From positions 1 through 22,428 of the forward strand of contig JBFKAV010000043.1 of NCBI GenBank assembly GCA_041621405.1: a stretch of DNA of 22,428 nt, in the 5' to 3' direction. Both the position numbers and the translations under genes were made by a program. The DNA comes from JBFKAV01 sp041621405. GTDB lineage: Bacteria > Pseudomonadota > Alphaproteobacteria > Rhodobacterales > Rhodobacteraceae. Shown here piece after piece: positions 22,268 to 22,428 of the stretch. Positions within the stretch are counted from its first letter, which is position 1, and every line of letters begins with the position of its first letter. The notes under the pieces are model-generated. The model was not told the DNA's origin and ran no database searches. It was given only the letters and a program-made list of their open reading frames with translations.

Positions 22268-22295
22268 AGTCTAGCACCCCATTGCCGCTCGGCAA
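22268..22295 (-). promoter_or_regulatory. Possible promoter of zwf-pgl-pgi
   Basis: On the minus strand TTGCCG (22295-22290) and TAGACT (22273-22268) are 16 nt apart. A start near 22261 would put the palindromic operator about 25-35 bases into the transcript, as a roadblock. Moderate match only. Confidence 0.3.
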
Positions 22296-22362
22296 GCAAT
22301 TGGCCGCGCAGTACCTCTGGCAAGCAGATCTCGGCGACGCCCCTGAGCTAGGCCGCTCTCCG

Positions 22363-22428
22363 CTAGACCATCGCACAGATCAGCTCGAAGAGGATCGAAG
22401 CGGCGAGCCAAGCGGTATTGCCGAGGGG
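22363..22428 (-). CDS. Possible 3' end of a membrane protein gene
   Basis: A minus-strand frame is open from the right edge and stops with TAG at 22363-22365, giving 21 residues ending AASILFELICAMV. The peptide is hydrophobic and looks like the end of a transmembrane helix. It would lie upstream of zwf on the same strand with about 160 bp between. With so little sequence the family cannot be named, and the frame may be chance. Confidence 0.33.
   Translation of the reverse strand, partial: PLGNTAWLAASILFELICAMV

Noticed and set aside
22310..22370. tRNA-like stretch near the right edge (minus strand, GGTCTAGCGGAGAGC)
   Set aside because: It resembles a D arm, but no matching acceptor, anticodon or T arm could be built around it.

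Overview
The window looks like chromosomal DNA of an alphaproteobacterium of the Rhodobacterales (Rhodobacteraceae/Paracoccaceae type). The DNA is GC-rich throughout. The mrcA-amidase pair, the ppx/rlmE neighbourhood, a corrinoid/tetrahydrofolate methyl-transfer gene set, a gene-transfer-agent-type spike base protein and a zwf-pgl-pgi operon are all typical of that group. No plasmid, transposase, integrase, CRISPR array or rRNA was seen.

Layout. (1) 1-1419, minus strand: the 5' end of mrcA (PBP1A) preceded by a near-consensus promoter, then an AMIN-type N-acetylmuramoyl-L-alanine amidase. (2) 1626-3861, minus strand: a three-gene C1 operon made of a 'virulence factor' family small protein, a MetF-like methylenetetrahydrofolate reductase and a methyl-THF:corrinoid methyltransferase. 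(3) 4110-8859, plus strand: ppx, a small membrane protein, a HEAT-repeat protein, rlmE, a second membrane protein (several of these with overlapping stop/start codons), then a CaiB/BaiF CoA-transferase. (4) 8959-13687: an LtrA-family membrane protein, a convergent periplasmic cytochrome P460-like protein, then a large [Fe-S]/ASKHA reductive activator of corrinoid enzymes followed by a membrane protein. (5) 13722-17861: tRNA-Gly(CCC), about 450 bp of non-coding or degraded DNA, then a minus-strand, phage/GTA-like module of spike base protein, a 44-residue small protein and a 1068-residue fibre, ended by a perfect 28-nt palindrome. (6) 18036-22200: a Rid-family deaminase, then the minus-strand operon zwf-pgl-pgi with a perfect GTTAGCGCTAAC palindrome (LacI-type operator) in its leader. 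The last 66 bases may hold the 3' end of another minus-strand gene.

How the genes fit together. The methyltransferase, the MetF-like reductase and the reductive activator are the expected accessory enzymes for catabolic demethylation of a quaternary amine or similar methyl donor: methyl-corrinoid to methyl-THF, then methylene-THF, with the activator rescuing oxidised Co(II) corrinoid. The MttB-type substrate methyltransferase and the corrinoid protein are not in the window. zwf-pgl-pgi feeds glucose-6-P into 6-phosphogluconate (Entner-Doudoroff or pentose phosphate). The spike/fibre module is the clearest accessory element and is most simply read as a host-attachment module of a gene transfer agent or phage remnant, with no capsid, packaging or lysis genes beside it.

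The most interesting leads are the GTA-like spike/fibre module with its overlooked 44-residue gene, the Gly/Arg-rich tails shared by two C1-system proteins, and the MetF-like enzyme that lacks the usual catalytic Asp motif.
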